Part shown: positions 1 to 9,441 of the stretch, piece after piece | How the letters are laid out: each line of letters begins with the position of its first letter | Numbering within the stretch: the first letter of the stretch is position 1 | DNA from: Terrisporobacter mayombei | GTDB taxonomy: Bacteria; Bacillota; Clostridia; Peptostreptococcales; Peptostreptococcaceae | Assembly (NCBI RefSeq): GCF_020748465.1 | Contig: NZ_JAHZMP010000001.1 | Location: forward strand, 1,054,001-1,118,000 | Reading direction: 5' to 3' | DNA: 64,000 bases | Made by a program: the position numbers and the translations under genes | The notes under the pieces: model-generated | What the model saw: the letters and a program-made list of their open reading frames with translations, nothing else | What the model was told of the DNA's origin: nothing | Database searches by the model: none

Positions 1-792
1 AACTCTACCTATGAATGACGCTCTTTGACTAACACCTATAGCTCCCCTAGCATCTAATGTATTAAAAGTATGAGAACATTTTAACACATAGTCATATGCT
101 GGCACTACAAGTCCTCTTTCTATTATTCTTAATGCTTCTTTTTCATATATATCAAATAAGTTAAATAACATATCTGCATCGCACTCATCAAATGAATATG
201 TACTATTTTCAAATTCAGCTTTTTTAAACACGTCACCATAAGTTATAGTATCGTTCCATTTTAAATCATAAACACTGTCCACATCTTGGATATACATTGC
301 AAGTCTTTCTAGACCGTATGTTATTTCTCCAGTTTCTAACTCACACTCTATTCCTCCAACTTGTTGGAAATATGTAAATTGAGTAACTTCCATACCATCT
401 AGCCAAACTTCCCATCCAAGTCCCCAAGCACCAACAGTAGTTGATTCCCAGTTGTCTTCAACAAATCTTATATCATGTTCTAATGGGTTGATTCCTATAG
501 TTTCTAAGCTCTTTAAGTATAGTTCTTGTATGTTTTCTGGAGATGGCTTTAGAATAACTTGGAATTGGTGATGTTGATATAATCTATTAGGATTTTCTCC
601 ATATCTACCATCTGCAGGTCTTCTTGATGGTTCTACATAACAAACACTCCATGGCTCTGGGCCTAATGATCTTAAGATAGTGTTTGGATTCATTGTTCCT
701 GCACCTTTTTCCACGTCATAAGGTTGCATCATGATACATCCTTGCTTAGACCAGTAACTTTGAAGTGCTAGTATCATATCTTGAAAATTCAT
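1..792 (-). CDS. glyQ: Glycyl-tRNA synthetase alpha subunit (3' end outside window)
   Basis: Charges tRNA-Gly with glycine as the alpha chain of the bacterial alpha2beta2 class II enzyme; the beta chain glyS should lie beyond the left edge. The 264 visible codons begin [19 protein letters not shown] and contain family-typical stretches such as [15 protein letters not shown] and [19 protein letters not shown], so roughly nine tenths of the usual ~295-residue chain is present. The ATG at 792 follows a strong AGGAGG site. A promoter (887-915) and a leader hairpin (836-863) lie upstream; no T-box sequence is present. Left-edge truncation is due only to the window. Confidence 0.97.
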   Translation of the reverse strand, partial: MNFQDMILALQSYWSKQGCIMMQPYDVEKGAGTMNPNTILRSLGPEPWSVCYVEPSRRPADGRYGENPNRLYQHHQFQVILKPSPENIQELYLKSLETIGINPLEHDIRFVEDNWESTTVGAWGLGWEVWLDGMEVTQFTYFQQVGGIECELETGEITYGLERLAMYIQDVDSVYDLKWNDTITYGDVFKKAEFENSTYSFDECDADMLFNLFDIYEKEALRIIERGLVVPAYDYVLKCSHTFNTLDARGAIGVSQRASFIGRV

Positions 793-835
793 ATTAATAC
801 CTCCTAAATTTAATTTCTTAACTATTTATAGCAAT

Positions 836-863
836 AAGGCCTTTCGTATCCACGAAAGGCCTT
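836..863 (-). promoter_or_regulatory. Perfect 12-bp hairpin in glyQ leader
   Basis: Arms AAGGCCTTTCGT and ACGAAAGGCCTT (plus strand) flank a four-base loop. The hairpin lies downstream of the predicted glyQ promoter and 44 bases before the glyQ start. Neither side carries a real U tract, so it is a weak intrinsic terminator for the upstream DUF4342 gene at best. It may be a leader structure for glyQ. Confidence 0.6.
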
Positions 864-886
864 TTAATACTTCGTTTATATTTGTA

Positions 887-915
887 AGAATAACAAAACA
901 TAAAAAATTTGTCAA
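887..915 (-). promoter_or_regulatory. Predicted sigma-A promoter for glyQ
   Basis: On the minus strand TTGACA (915-910) and TATTCT (892-887) are separated by exactly 17 bases, directly after the stop of the DUF4342 gene and about 95 bases before the glyQ start. Confidence 0.6.
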
Positions 916-934
916 TAAACTAGCTCATTATTTG

Positions 935-1537
935 TTATTCTTCATCCTTTTTTTCTCTGTAGTCATCTTTATTAAGGTCAATTATAACTTCGTCATTATT
1001 ACATTCATTTTTATCTTCTGTATTTTTATTTTTCTTATCAACAGCTTGTTTTACATCTTTAGCAGCTGAACTTACCATATCTTTAATAATATTTAATTTT
1101 TCTTCGCTAAATTCACCTAAATCAACTATTGTGCCTTCATCTTCATTTTCAATTTTTATTCTATATTTTGCAAGTACTGATGCTGATAAACCTATTAATG
1201 ATAATATTGGTGCAAATACTACTCCAACAACTCCTACTGTAATAGGTATATTCATTATTATTTTTCCATTTTTTTCAATAACTATACGTATAACATTGCT
1301 TTTTCTTAAAAGTTCTGTAATTTCTTCTTTTATTTTATCTGAGTCTTTTCCAAATATATCTTCAAATGATTTTTTTTCTTTATTTTCTTGTGCACCTGTA
1401 GAATTGCCTTGTAGTAAAATTATAGCATCAACCACATCTCCATCACATTTTTCAAGAGCTTCTTTTACCTGAGCATAAGTTGCTCCTGGCACTCTTTCCA
1501 TCACCTGATCAATGGCTTCTATAGTTATTTTACTCAT
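935..1537 (-). CDS. UBA-like / DUF4342 domain protein
   Basis: Function unknown. The 200-residue protein has an N-terminal UBA-like three-helix segment (about residues 4-45, with PGATYAQVKEALEKCDGDV), a charged linker, then a DUF4342-type domain (about 60-145) that includes a hydrophobic stretch at about 96-123, and a very acidic and basic C-terminal tail. The UBA part resembles the N-terminus of elongation factor Ts and may bind protein, which is inference. The start at 1537 abuts the recO stop at 1538, so it is probably cotranscribed with recO. Confidence 0.8.
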   Translation of the reverse strand: MSKITIEAIDQVMERVPGATYAQVKEALEKCDGDVVDAIILLQGNSTGAQENKEKKSFEDIFGKDSDKIKEEITELLRKSNVIRIVIEKNGKIIMNIPITVGVVGVVFAPILSLIGLSASVLAKYRIKIENEDEGTIVDLGEFSEEKLNIIKDMVSSAAKDVKQAVDKKNKNTEDKNECNNDEVIIDLNKDDYREKKDEE

Positions 1538-2299
1538 TTATTCCACTCCCTTTTTATTTAGACTTTTTAAAACATTCAATGATTTTTCATTCATATTTCC
1601 TAAATATTCATTCATGTAAATTTTTAAAATCTTATTTAGCTCATTTATTAGATATTTAGATACCTTAGCTTTAGAACATAAAAGCATATCATTTTTTAAT
1701 ATATAATCCATAAGTTTTGCGGTAGTTATATTTATCCTTAAGTTATGTTGGAAATTATCACTACACTTTTCACATAATATTCCACCTTCATATATATTAA
1801 ATACAGGATTTTTAAAATTATTGTTATAACAGCTTACACATTTATTAACAATAGGTTTAAATCCTACATAATCTAAAAATTTGAGCTCAAAGCATAAACT
1901 CACATATTCCATGTCTATATTCTCTTCGCAAAATAAGTAAAGAGATTGAGCAAGTGATATAAATAGTCTGTTGTTAGATTGATTATCAATACTAAAATTG
2001 TCTATTAATTTTAGTATATGAGTTGCATAAGAAAAAGCCTCAAAATTATAAGATAAGTTATAAAAACTTTTTATAATTTCACTTTGGGTTACTCTATACA
2101 TATTTCCTTCTTTTTTTAATGTAAAGTCAGAATATGCAAATATTTGCGAAGAGGATAATAAAGAACTTTTACTTTTCTTTGCTCCTCTAGCTATTGCAGC
2201 TATTTTTCCCAGCTTTCTAGTGTATATAGTTAATATTAAATCGCTTTCTTTATAGGTAACTGATTTAAGTACTATACCCTGGGTGTTTAATATTACCAT
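1538..2299 (-). CDS. recO: DNA repair protein RecO
   Basis: RecFOR pathway mediator that loads RecA on SSB-coated single strands and anneals DNA. The 253-residue protein has the N-terminal OB-fold (about 1-80, opening with [13 protein letters not shown]) and a C-terminal helical domain with a zinc-ribbon Cys quartet at C154, C157, C176 and C179. Length is normal. It lies just after yqzL and before the DUF4342 gene, in the conserved era-yqzL-recO order of Firmicutes. Confidence 0.96.
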   Translation of the reverse strand: MVILNTQGIVLKSVTYKESDLILTIYTRKLGKIAAIARGAKKSKSSLLSSSQIFAYSDFTLKKEGNMYRVTQSEIIKSFYNLSYNFEAFSYATHILKLIDNFSIDNQSNNRLFISLAQSLYLFCEENIDMEYVSLCFELKFLDYVGFKPIVNKCVSCYNNNFKNPVFNIYEGGILCEKCSDNFQHNLRINITTAKLMDYILKNDMLLCSKAKVSKYLINELNKILKIYMNEYLGNMNEKSLNVLKSLNKKGVE

Positions 2300-2313
2300 T
2301 ACTTATCTCCCTT

Positions 2314-2412
2314 TTATTCTTTCTTTTTAAGTAAGGCTTTGTGATTATTAATATACAAGTAAGCTTCTATACTTCCACTTTTTTTAAAAAATTGCCAACA
2401 TATATGGTGCAT
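2314..2412 (-). CDS. yqzL: YqzL-like small protein (32 aa)
   Basis: A short ORF encoding MHHICWQFFKKSGSIEAYLY and 12 further residues, with a strong GGGGG-type ribosome site 6-9 bases before the ATG. It matches the YqzL family in size and in the W-x-x-F-x-x-[ST]-G-x-[IV]-x-x-Y-L pattern, and holds the conserved place between era/mgtE and recO. Function of the family is unknown. The stop lies 14 bases before recO, whose ribosome site fills the gap. Confidence 0.85.
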   Translation of the reverse strand: MHHICWQFFKKSGSIEAYLYINNHKALLKKKE

Positions 2413-2493
2413 ATTATTACCCCCTTCTTACATTCTTTATAATATTTTTCGTAAGAATAGAGGAAATAATTCATATCTTTTAAAAACAATTTT

Positions 2494-3876
2494 TTACAGG
2501 AATATAGTTATTATTAAGAAAAATATGCATATTCCTATAAAATCAAGCATTACAGAAATTAGAGGCGCAGATACTATGGAAGTATCTATATCTAATCTCT
2601 TTAATAAAGCAGGGACAAATGCTCCAATAGTAGCCCCGAATATCATATTTATCAATATTGCCACTCCTACAAGTAAAGCAATACTTTGATTATTAATTAT
2701 AATATATGTTCCAATTCCTCCTATCATTCCACATAGTACACCTGTTATTATCCCGACTAAAACTTCTTTTAGTGTATTATTTAAAGATGTCATATCTTTA
2801 CTTGATAAGGTCATTATTGTTATAGATGAGGATTGCATACCTATGCTTCCCCCTAAACATAATATAACAGGTAAGAATAAAAGTATATTTACATAGGTTG
2901 AATCTGCTCCAATAAAATCTAACTTTGTTAAAAGTATTGTTGATAACAATCCCATTATTAGTATTATTATTAACCACGGCATTCTTGCTCTAACTGAAGA
3001 TGTTACTTGTTGAAGTGGTGTGGAATTTTGATCTTCTGCCACATCTCTTTCATGTTCTGAAGAACCAGCCAGTTTATATAAGTCTTCACTTGCTTCTTCT
3101 TCCATAACATCTATAATATCATCTACTGTTATTATTCCTTTTAATACTCCTTGTTTATCTATTACTGGTATGGCGATTAAATCATATTTTGATACTAACC
3201 TAACAGCTTCTTCTCTATCTTCATCTACATCTATTGAAATAATATTTTCACTCATTAAATCTTCTACAATAACTGAATCTCTTGCTGTTATCAATTCTCT
3301 AAGAGATAAAACACCAACTAGTTTTTCATCGTTATCTACCACGTAGATATAATATATTGTCTCTGCATCTAAAGCATTTTTTCTCATGTGATCTATTGCT
3401 TCTTTTGCAGTCATATTTTTATTTATTTCAATATAACCAGGAGTCATTATACCACCAGCCGAATCTTCATCATATACTAATAATTCTTTAACATCATCAG
3501 CATCCTCTTTGCTTAAAAGATTCATTATTTTATGTCTTTCCTCTTCTTCTATTTCACTCAAAATATCTGTTAAATCATCTAATGACATTTGTTCTAAAAT
3601 ACTTCTACCATGTTCTTGATCTATATTAGATAATATTGATTTAAAGAAATCTGGACCACTTTCTTCTAGAATAGAAGCAGACATATCTATTGGCAATACT
3701 TCAAATAATTTTATTTTCATATCTTCATCTAAGTTTTCCATTACATCAAAAATATCCATAATATGATATTCTTCTAGCAATTCTATTAGATCTAATAATT
3801 TATTATTTTCAAGTAGGGATATAACATCCCTTAACAAATCCCTGGAATCTTCTTGTTTCTTATCCATATAATCCAC
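2494..3876 (-). CDS. mgtE: Magnesium transporter MgtE
   Basis: Mg2+ channel/transporter of the inner membrane. The 460 residues show the MgtE N-terminal helical superhelix (about 1-135), two CBS domains (about 140-262) that sense cytosolic Mg2+, a connecting helix, and about five membrane helices (about 295-460). Length is typical. Its stop precedes yqzL and its start abuts the era stop (3879), so it is embedded in the era-recO operon. No M-box leader is possible because era is immediately upstream; control is presumably at the protein level through the CBS domains. Confidence 0.96.
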   Translation of the reverse strand: MDYMDKKQEDSRDLLRDVISLLENNKLLDLIELLEEYHIMDIFDVMENLDEDMKIKLFEVLPIDMSASILEESGPDFFKSILSNIDQEHGRSILEQMSLDDLTDILSEIEEEERHKIMNLLSKEDADDVKELLVYDEDSAGGIMTPGYIEINKNMTAKEAIDHMRKNALDAETIYYIYVVDNDEKLVGVLSLRELITARDSVIVEDLMSENIISIDVDEDREEAVRLVSKYDLIAIPVIDKQGVLKGIITVDDIIDVMEEEASEDLYKLAGSSEHERDVAEDQNSTPLQQVTSSVRARMPWLIIILIMGLLSTILLTKLDFIGADSTYVNILLFLPVILCLGGSIGMQSSSITIMTLSSKDMTSLNNTLKEVLVGIITGVLCGMIGGIGTYIIINNQSIALLVGVAILINMIFGATIGAFVPALLKRLDIDTSIVSAPLISVMLDFIGICIFFLIITIFL

Positions 3877-3878
3877 CT

Positions 3879-4769
3879 TTATTTATCATTGTAACCAAAA
3901 TCACTTATGTAATTTTGAGAGTTTCTCCAATTTTCTTTTACTTTTACCCATAATTGAAGATTAACTTTAGCTCCTAAAAGCAATTCCATGTCTTCTCTTG
4001 CTGACTTTCCTATTCCTTTTAGCTTTCTACCATTCTTTCCTATAATTATACCTTTATGTGAACTTCTTTCGCAACAGATAACCGCAGAAATATCTATGAT
4101 GTTTTTATCTTCTCTAAATTTCATTCTTTCTATTTCTACTGCCACACCATGAGGAACTTCATCATGGACAAAGTGTAATACTTTTTCCCTAATTAGTTCA
4201 GAAACTAAAACTCTTTCTGGCTGGTCAGTTATCATATAATCTGGGAAATACTTTGGTCCTTCTTCAAGGTAACCTTCTATTACTTTTAATAACTCTTTTA
4301 CATTTCTACCTTTTAATGCTGATACTGGTACTATTTCTTTGAATATACCTTCTTCATTATATAACTTCATTAAGTTAAATAAATCAACTTCTTCTATTAA
4401 ATCCATTTTATTTATTACTAAAACTACAGGAGTTTTTATATTTCTTAAATCTTCCATGATTTTTTTATCTCCTGGTCCTATTTTCTTTGATTCATCAACA
4501 ACAAATAATACTACATCTACATTTCTAAATGCATCTGTTGCTTGACTTACCATAAACTCACCTAACTTAGTTTTAGGTTTATGAATTCCTGGTGTATCTA
4601 AAAATACTATTTGGCAATCTTCATTTGTATAAACTGCCTGTATTGTATTTCTTGTTGTCTGAGGTTTATCGCTCATTATGGCGATTTTTTCTCCTATTAC
4701 ATTATTCATCAATGTAGATTTACCAACATTTGGTCTACCTACTATACTTACAAAGCCTGACTTAAACAT
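3879..4769 (-). CDS. era: GTPase Era
   Basis: Ribosome-assembly GTPase that binds the 3' end of 16S rRNA in the 30S subunit. In 296 residues it has the P-loop GRPNVGKST (11-19), DTPG (58-61), NKMD (119-122), and a C-terminal KH domain with GKNG at 243-246. Length and order are standard. It sits between dgkA and mgtE. Confidence 0.98.
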   Translation of the reverse strand: MFKSGFVSIVGRPNVGKSTLMNNVIGEKIAIMSDKPQTTRNTIQAVYTNEDCQIVFLDTPGIHKPKTKLGEFMVSQATDAFRNVDVVLFVVDESKKIGPGDKKIMEDLRNIKTPVVLVINKMDLIEEVDLFNLMKLYNEEGIFKEIVPVSALKGRNVKELLKVIEGYLEEGPKYFPDYMITDQPERVLVSELIREKVLHFVHDEVPHGVAVEIERMKFREDKNIIDISAVICCERSSHKGIIIGKNGRKLKGIGKSAREDMELLLGAKVNLQLWVKVKENWRNSQNYISDFGYNDK

Positions 4770-4897
4770 TTATGATTCTCCTAACTTTTCTTTTGATTGT
4801 TTATATTATTGTTCATTTTTTCCTAGGTTTATATATATATTCATTTCACTAATATTTTTTATAAAAATTAAATAAACATCTAATATTATAACACATT

Positions 4898-5620
4898 TTA
4901 GTAAAAGTTAATTATTTTTAATTGGAAAACTAACATAGCCACTAAAATACCTAACAATGCTCCTGCAACTGCCTCCCAAAATGTATGTATCTTTCCTTCT
5001 ATTCTACTTTGTGCTACTAGTAGCGCCATAACATAAGCTAAGGCTGATACTAAAGGTCTTTCAATTAACATTGTTATGGATGTAGCTACAGCAAAGGCAA
5101 GAGCTGAATGCCCACTTGGCATTCCCCCTTTTAGTGGTGTTCCTGTGGATGTTAATGCTTTTACTACTACTACAGATATTAATACCAATACAATACATAT
5201 TAATGTAACATGAGGGTCTGATTTTCTTATGGTAAATATTAATGATTTGGATAAATCTGCAAATTTATCATAAAATATAAGGTAGCCAACAGCTACTGCA
5301 TTTAATGCTGATATCAATACTCCTCCTGCTGCCACATCTTTTGCTATTTTAGCTAGCTTATGATATTTATCTGTAACCAAATCTACTGTATTTTCTATAG
5401 CAGTATTAAACATTTCAGCTATTATAACTAAAGAAATAGATAATATTAATATCATCATCTCCAATTTGCTTAAATCAAAACGCAAGCTTACAATTAATAC
5501 TGCTACTGCTATAAAGTAATGTATTTTCATATTTCGCTCATATTTAAATGTATATAAGATACCCTGAATAGCTGCATTAAATGCTTCTATAATACTAGGG
5601 CGAGTTTTTTTATCTTTCAT
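4898..5620 (-). CDS. dgkA: Diacylglycerol/undecaprenol kinase fused to PAP2 phosphatase
   Basis: Two-domain membrane protein of 240 residues. Residues 1-118 are a DgkA-type lipid kinase (EMFNTAIENTVDLVTDKYH at 69-87 is the family signature), which in Gram-positives phosphorylates undecaprenol. Residues about 140-235 are a PAP2 acid-phosphatase-like domain with PSGHS at 168-172 and SRIEGKIHTFWE at 205-216. The fusion joins a kinase with a potential lipid-phosphate phosphatase; it recurs in Clostridia and replaces the kinase-only dgkA of Bacillus. It is located between ybeY and era, as in other Firmicutes. Confidence 0.92.
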   Translation of the reverse strand: MKDKKTRPSIIEAFNAAIQGILYTFKYERNMKIHYFIAVAVLIVSLRFDLSKLEMMILILSISLVIIAEMFNTAIENTVDLVTDKYHKLAKIAKDVAAGGVLISALNAVAVGYLIFYDKFADLSKSLIFTIRKSDPHVTLICIVLVLISVVVVKALTSTGTPLKGGMPSGHSALAFAVATSITMLIERPLVSALAYVMALLVAQSRIEGKIHTFWEAVAGALLGILVAMLVFQLKIINFY

Positions 5621-5625
5621 AAAAA

Positions 5626-6087
5626 TTACTCCCTTGTTATACCAAGCTTATTTAAGATATGTTCTTCCTTTTCTCTCATTTCTTTGGTATTTTCATCTGT
5701 ATCATGGTCGTATCCTAATAGATGGAATACACTATGACATACTAAAAAGCACACTTCTCTTTCAAAACTATGGTTGTATTCTCTACTTTGTTCAAAAGCT
5801 CTTTCTAGAGAAATTACTATATCTCCTAAAGATTCTTCTCCAAAATCTACATCAAATTCTTCATCTACTAAAAGAGGAAATGATAATACATCTGTAGGTC
5901 TATTTACTCCTCTAAAGTCTCTATTTAATTGATGTATTTCTTTATTATCAACAAATGATAAACTTACTTCGTAGTCATCATCGTAACCTTCATAATCTAA
6001 ACACTCAGATATGATATCTTTTATTTTTTCTATTAACTCTTCTTTTACTTCTAATTTATCTTGTCTATTGTCTATTATTAATTCCAT
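5626..6087 (-). CDS. ybeY: Endoribonuclease YbeY
   Basis: Zinc-dependent single-strand endoribonuclease used in 16S rRNA 3'-end maturation and ribosome quality control. The 153 residues carry the H-x3-H-x5-H zinc motif at H118, H122 and H128 within HSVFHLLGYDHD. It is followed after five bases by dgkA and preceded by phoH, the usual order. Confidence 0.97.
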   Translation of the reverse strand: MELIIDNRQDKLEVKEELIEKIKDIISECLDYEGYDDDYEVSLSFVDNKEIHQLNRDFRGVNRPTDVLSFPLLVDEEFDVDFGEESLGDIVISLERAFEQSREYNHSFEREVCFLVCHSVFHLLGYDHDTDENTKEMREKEEHILNKLGITRE

Positions 6088-6109
6088 GCTTCCACCTTCT
6101 ATTATCGTC

Positions 6110-7123
6110 TTATTTTTTTGTACTTTTATCTTTTCTTTTCATCTCTTGTTTTTTATTTAAATTAAAATCTTCTTTTTTCTCAAATTTTTCATAAGCTCTA
6201 ATTATTCTTTGAACTAGCTCATGTCTTACAACATCTTTTTCGCTTAGTGCAATACTACCTATACCACTTACATTAGAAAGTATTTTTGTAGCTTGAACTA
6301 AACCACTTTTTTTATTGCTTGGAAGGTCCGTTTGAGTTATATCCCCAGTTACTACAGCCTTTGATCCAAAACCAAGTCTTGTTAAAAACATCTTCATTTG
6401 TTCTGGTGTAGTATTTTGAGCTTCATCTAATATGATAAATGCATTATCTAAAGTTCTACCTCTCATAAAAGCTAGTGGAGCAACTTCTATTGTTCCTCGT
6501 TCTAAGTATTTATTAAATCTATCAGGTCCTAGCATATCAAATAGAGCATCGTATAAAGGTCTTAAGTAAGGATCTACTTTGTCCTTCATATCTCCAGGTA
6601 AGAATCCCAAACTCTCTCCTGCTTCAACTGCAGGTCTAGTAAGAATTATTCTGCTTACTTCATCATTTTTAAAAGTTCTTACTGCCATAGCCACAGCTAA
6701 ATAAGTTTTTCCTGTTCCTGCTGGCCCAATTCCAAAAGTTATATCATTATTTCTAATTAAATTTACATATTCCTTTTGACCTAAAGTTTTAGGTTGTACA
6801 GGATTTCCTTTTTTAGTTAAAACTATTACATCCTCTAATTCTTTTATCTTTCTTTCGCTTCCTTCAAATAATAGTTCTAAAGAGTAAGTAATACTTTGTT
6901 TATCTAAAGACTTTCCTTTGGATACTGAATCATGCAATTCATTCATTAATCTAAGTGCCAAGTCTACATTTTTTTCTTCCCCCATTAATACTATATTGCC
7001 TTCTCTGAGTATCACATCTATGTTTAGAGCATTTTCTATTAATTTTATATTTTCATCAAAATTCCCAAACAGTTCTCTTTCAAACTTCTCTTCTGACACT
7101 ATAAATTTTTTTTGTATAATCAA
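6110..7123 (-). CDS. phoH: PhoH family ATPase
   Basis: Cytoplasmic P-loop ATPase of the YbeZ/PhoH family, often a partner of YbeY in RNA metabolism. The 337 residues have a small N-terminal KH-like region (about 1-100), Walker A GPAGTGKT (133-140) and Walker B ILDEAQ (231-236). The start is TTG at 7123, with AAGGAGG ten bases upstream; no closer ATG exists. It is followed by ybeY in the standard order, with yqfD upstream. Confidence 0.95.
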   Translation of the reverse strand: MIIQKKFIVSEEKFERELFGNFDENIKLIENALNIDVILREGNIVLMGEEKNVDLALRLMNELHDSVSKGKSLDKQSITYSLELLFEGSERKIKELEDVIVLTKKGNPVQPKTLGQKEYVNLIRNNDITFGIGPAGTGKTYLAVAMAVRTFKNDEVSRIILTRPAVEAGESLGFLPGDMKDKVDPYLRPLYDALFDMLGPDRFNKYLERGTIEVAPLAFMRGRTLDNAFIILDEAQNTTPEQMKMFLTRLGFGSKAVVTGDITQTDLPSNKKSGLVQATKILSNVSGIGSIALSEKDVVRHELVQRIIRAYEKFEKKEDFNLNKKQEMKRKDKSTKK

Positions 7124-7154
7124 TTGAAATATTCCTCCTTAAGTGATATAGGGT

Positions 7155-8450
7155 TTATTGGTTTTCTTCATCTTTATTATTAGTTTTTATATCTTCTTCT
7201 TTAAATTCATTTCTTATATCATTAATAGGTCTGTTTTGTGGATTAGAACTCTTTTGTTCTCCTTCTTCTTGCTTTTTCTTTTTTAAATTAGACTTAATTA
7301 TAGCTTCTGCCTCACTTTTACTTAATATATCAAGCTGAGCTATATCTTCACTTGTAGTTACCGTTACTGCATATTCTACCATACTTTTGTTTACATTATA
7401 TTTATCCTTTGAATCTACTATTCTTGCTGATACTGGAATTGTATAATCTAACTCTTTTAGTACTGCTGTAGATAATTCTTCTTTTATTTTTTCAACATCT
7501 ATTTTATTTTCAACCTTTTTTACTTCATAAAAAGTGCTTTCTATTATTTTCACAGGAAATGTATAATCTCCTATTTTAAGTTCATGTGTTTTATTTTCAA
7601 TTTCATAGTCCTTATATTTTATTTTTCTCAATATTTTATATTTTTTATCATAGAAACTTATGGTATAAACTTTTTTCTTATTGTCAGTTCTTTGATTTTT
7701 AATATCTATGTAATTTGAAGATTTTTTTGCTTCATAAAAAGTGGTTGCCCAAACTTCTGGTAACGCTGTAGTATTAGCTCCATTGACTAAAACATCTCCC
7801 TTTTTTACTATGTCGCCTTCTTCAACAAGCGCTTCACCACTTCTAGGTACTACTTTTTCTATTATACCATCTTTTGTTGCTATAATATTACAATAATTAG
7901 AGTTTTCCTGCGAATTTTGACTTTCATCTTTTTTAGTTATATTTACAAAAATATTAGTTCCTTTAACGTTTATTGATACATAGGCAATTTGATTAAATTT
8001 ACCCATTATATTGTCTCTTACAATTTTTCTATCTATGCTCTTTTTGTATACTCCTGGTTTAACTCCTTGTATGTAAAGCTCCTTCTTTAGAGCCGCTTTG
8101 TCTATTCCCTCTGGAGCTGTAATATACACATCTGTTACAAACTGTGATGTTGACATTAATATGATTAAGGAAATTATTGCACAAATAACCATTCCTCTAT
8201 AAGTATATATTCTTTTAGCAATAAAAGGAATGCCTGTCTGTTTTTTAACCTTAATATTAAACTTGTTACTTCTGTGAATTTTTTTTAACTTTTTAAAATT
8301 CTCTCTATTAATATTAAATTGAATTTTAGTTTTTTCTATCCTATTTACATTGTAAACATATATTTTATTTCTTATAAGGTAATTTAAAAAGCTTTCTGTA
8401 TCTAGTCCCTCTACAACAATTGTATAATATCCTCTTATGAAACCTATCAC
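7155..8450 (-). CDS. yqfD: Sporulation protein YqfD
   Basis: Sigma-E-type sporulation membrane protein; its exact role is not established. The 431 residues have a cytoplasmic N-terminal part, one membrane segment at about 88-112, and a large outside domain, ending in a charged low-complexity tail (about 395-431) richer in Lys, Glu and Asn than usual. The start is GTG at 8450, eight bases after AGGAGG. It lies directly after yqfC (12-base gap), the conserved sporulation pair. Confidence 0.93.
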   Translation of the reverse strand: MIGFIRGYYTIVVEGLDTESFLNYLIRNKIYVYNVNRIEKTKIQFNINRENFKKLKKIHRSNKFNIKVKKQTGIPFIAKRIYTYRGMVICAIISLIILMSTSQFVTDVYITAPEGIDKAALKKELYIQGVKPGVYKKSIDRKIVRDNIMGKFNQIAYVSINVKGTNIFVNITKKDESQNSQENSNYCNIIATKDGIIEKVVPRSGEALVEEGDIVKKGDVLVNGANTTALPEVWATTFYEAKKSSNYIDIKNQRTDNKKKVYTISFYDKKYKILRKIKYKDYEIENKTHELKIGDYTFPVKIIESTFYEVKKVENKIDVEKIKEELSTAVLKELDYTIPVSARIVDSKDKYNVNKSMVEYAVTVTTSEDIAQLDILSKSEAEAIIKSNLKKKKQEEGEQKSSNPQNRPINDIRNEFKEEDIKTNNKDEENQ

Positions 8451-8462
8451 TACTATCTCCTC

Positions 8463-8699
8463 CTAATCAACATACTCTAGGGAGTATATAAGTCCTTTTA
8501 TTCCAATTTCTTCTGTTTCTATATACTTTAATAAAAGCTTATCCCCAGTTATTTTTATTGTTTTAACCTTAGTCTTTATTTTAATTAAATTAGTGTCATA
8601 AGTTATAATTGATAAATAGTTTTCTATCTTAATAAATGTATTGCTTACTAAAGTAACTGTTGGTTGTGTTACTTTCAAATCTGGTGATATATCCATCAT
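8463..8699 (-). CDS. yqfC: Sporulation protein YqfC
   Basis: Small YqfC-family sporulation protein of 78 residues, slightly shorter than the ~93 residues of Bacillus homologues because the N-terminus begins at the MDISPDLK segment. Two ATGs are in tandem; the strong GGAGGAGGGG site fixes the start at 8699 or 8696. A second AAGGAGG lies further upstream without a usable start codon after it. The gene is paired with yqfD. Confidence 0.9.
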   Translation of the reverse strand: MMDISPDLKVTQPTVTLVSNTFIKIENYLSIITYDTNLIKIKTKVKTIKITGDKLLLKYIETEEIGIKGLIYSLEYVD

Positions 8700-8771
8700 G
8701 AAAATCCCCTCCTCCTTGTATATTCTATTAATGTACCTCCTTAAAATTTCATGATTTTTATATCTTCATAC

Positions 8772-8802
8772 AAAAAAAACTGAGAATACTCTCAGCATTT
8801 TT
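8772..8802 (-). terminator. Intrinsic terminator after tspO
   Basis: Minus-strand stem CTGAGA/TCTCAG with a four-base loop, followed by eight T. It separates tspO from yqfC. Confidence 0.85.
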
Positions 8803-8814
8803 TATTTCATTTCT

Positions 8815-9312
8815 CTACTTATTTATGAACCATATAAAATAATTGAGAACTATAGCGTAAATCAACCAAAGAATGTATGGTATGTTTAAATAAGCTGCAA
8901 TTGGTTTAATCTTATAAAACTTATAAACCATTATTAATACAAAAGCAAAAAGTAATATTAAATCTACTAATGCTGTTAATCTGAGTTGAAATCCAAAAAA
9001 CAAGATAGACCATAAGAAATTTAGTCCTAGTTGAGCCCAAAAATAAAACATGGCATCTTTTATTTTTGTTTCATTTCTCCTTTGTGATAATATTATGTAA
9101 GACGATGTTCCCATTAATATGTATAACACAGTCCAAACAACAGGAAATACTATACCTGGAGGTGCAAATCCCGGTTTGATAAGTTCATGATAATATGTTA
9201 TTGTATCTACTCCACTTATAGCTTGGGCTAAAATACTACTTAAGTATCCAACAAGCAATGGAATTAGCACACAGCATATATACTTTTTAACTTCTTTTAC
9301 TGATATAATCAA
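8815..9312 (-). CDS. tspO: TspO/MBR family tryptophan-rich sensory protein
   Basis: Five-helix membrane protein of the translocator protein family, which binds porphyrins and is linked to tetrapyrrole or stress signalling. The 165 residues contain the family motifs KPGFAPPGIVFPVVWTVLY (about 46-64) and LNFLWSILFFG, and end with NYFIWFINK. The start is TTG at 9312, with GAGGG six bases upstream. It is a single-gene unit between terminators and interrupts the usual yqeY to yqfC spacing. The ligand in this organism is unknown. Confidence 0.92.
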   Translation of the reverse strand: MIISVKEVKKYICCVLIPLLVGYLSSILAQAISGVDTITYYHELIKPGFAPPGIVFPVVWTVLYILMGTSSYIILSQRRNETKIKDAMFYFWAQLGLNFLWSILFFGFQLRLTALVDLILLFAFVLIMVYKFYKIKPIAAYLNIPYILWLIYAIVLNYFIWFINK

Positions 9313-9408
9313 CTTCTTCCCTCTCTTTCACTTATTATTCTTATGTATTTCTATTAAATAAATATGAACAACAATAAGTGATTATGATTATTTATTTATT
9401 ACAACACA

Positions 9409-9439
9409 AAAAAACCTAGAGATTACTCTCTAGGTTTTT
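9409..9439 (-). terminator. Intrinsic terminator after yqeY
   Basis: Perfect 8-bp stem (CCTAGAGA / TCTCTAGG) with a four-base loop and T runs on both sides, directly behind the yqeY stop. Confidence 0.9.
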
Positions 9440-9441
9440 AT

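Noticed and set aside
793..934. T-box for glyQ
   Set aside because: No TGGTACCGCG-type box, and the 142-base gap is too short for a canonical leader.
1131..1472. 113-codon plus-strand ORF opposite the DUF4342 gene
   Set aside because: Antisense shadow of an AT-rich coding strand; no ribosome site, low-complexity Ser/Phe/Ile translation.
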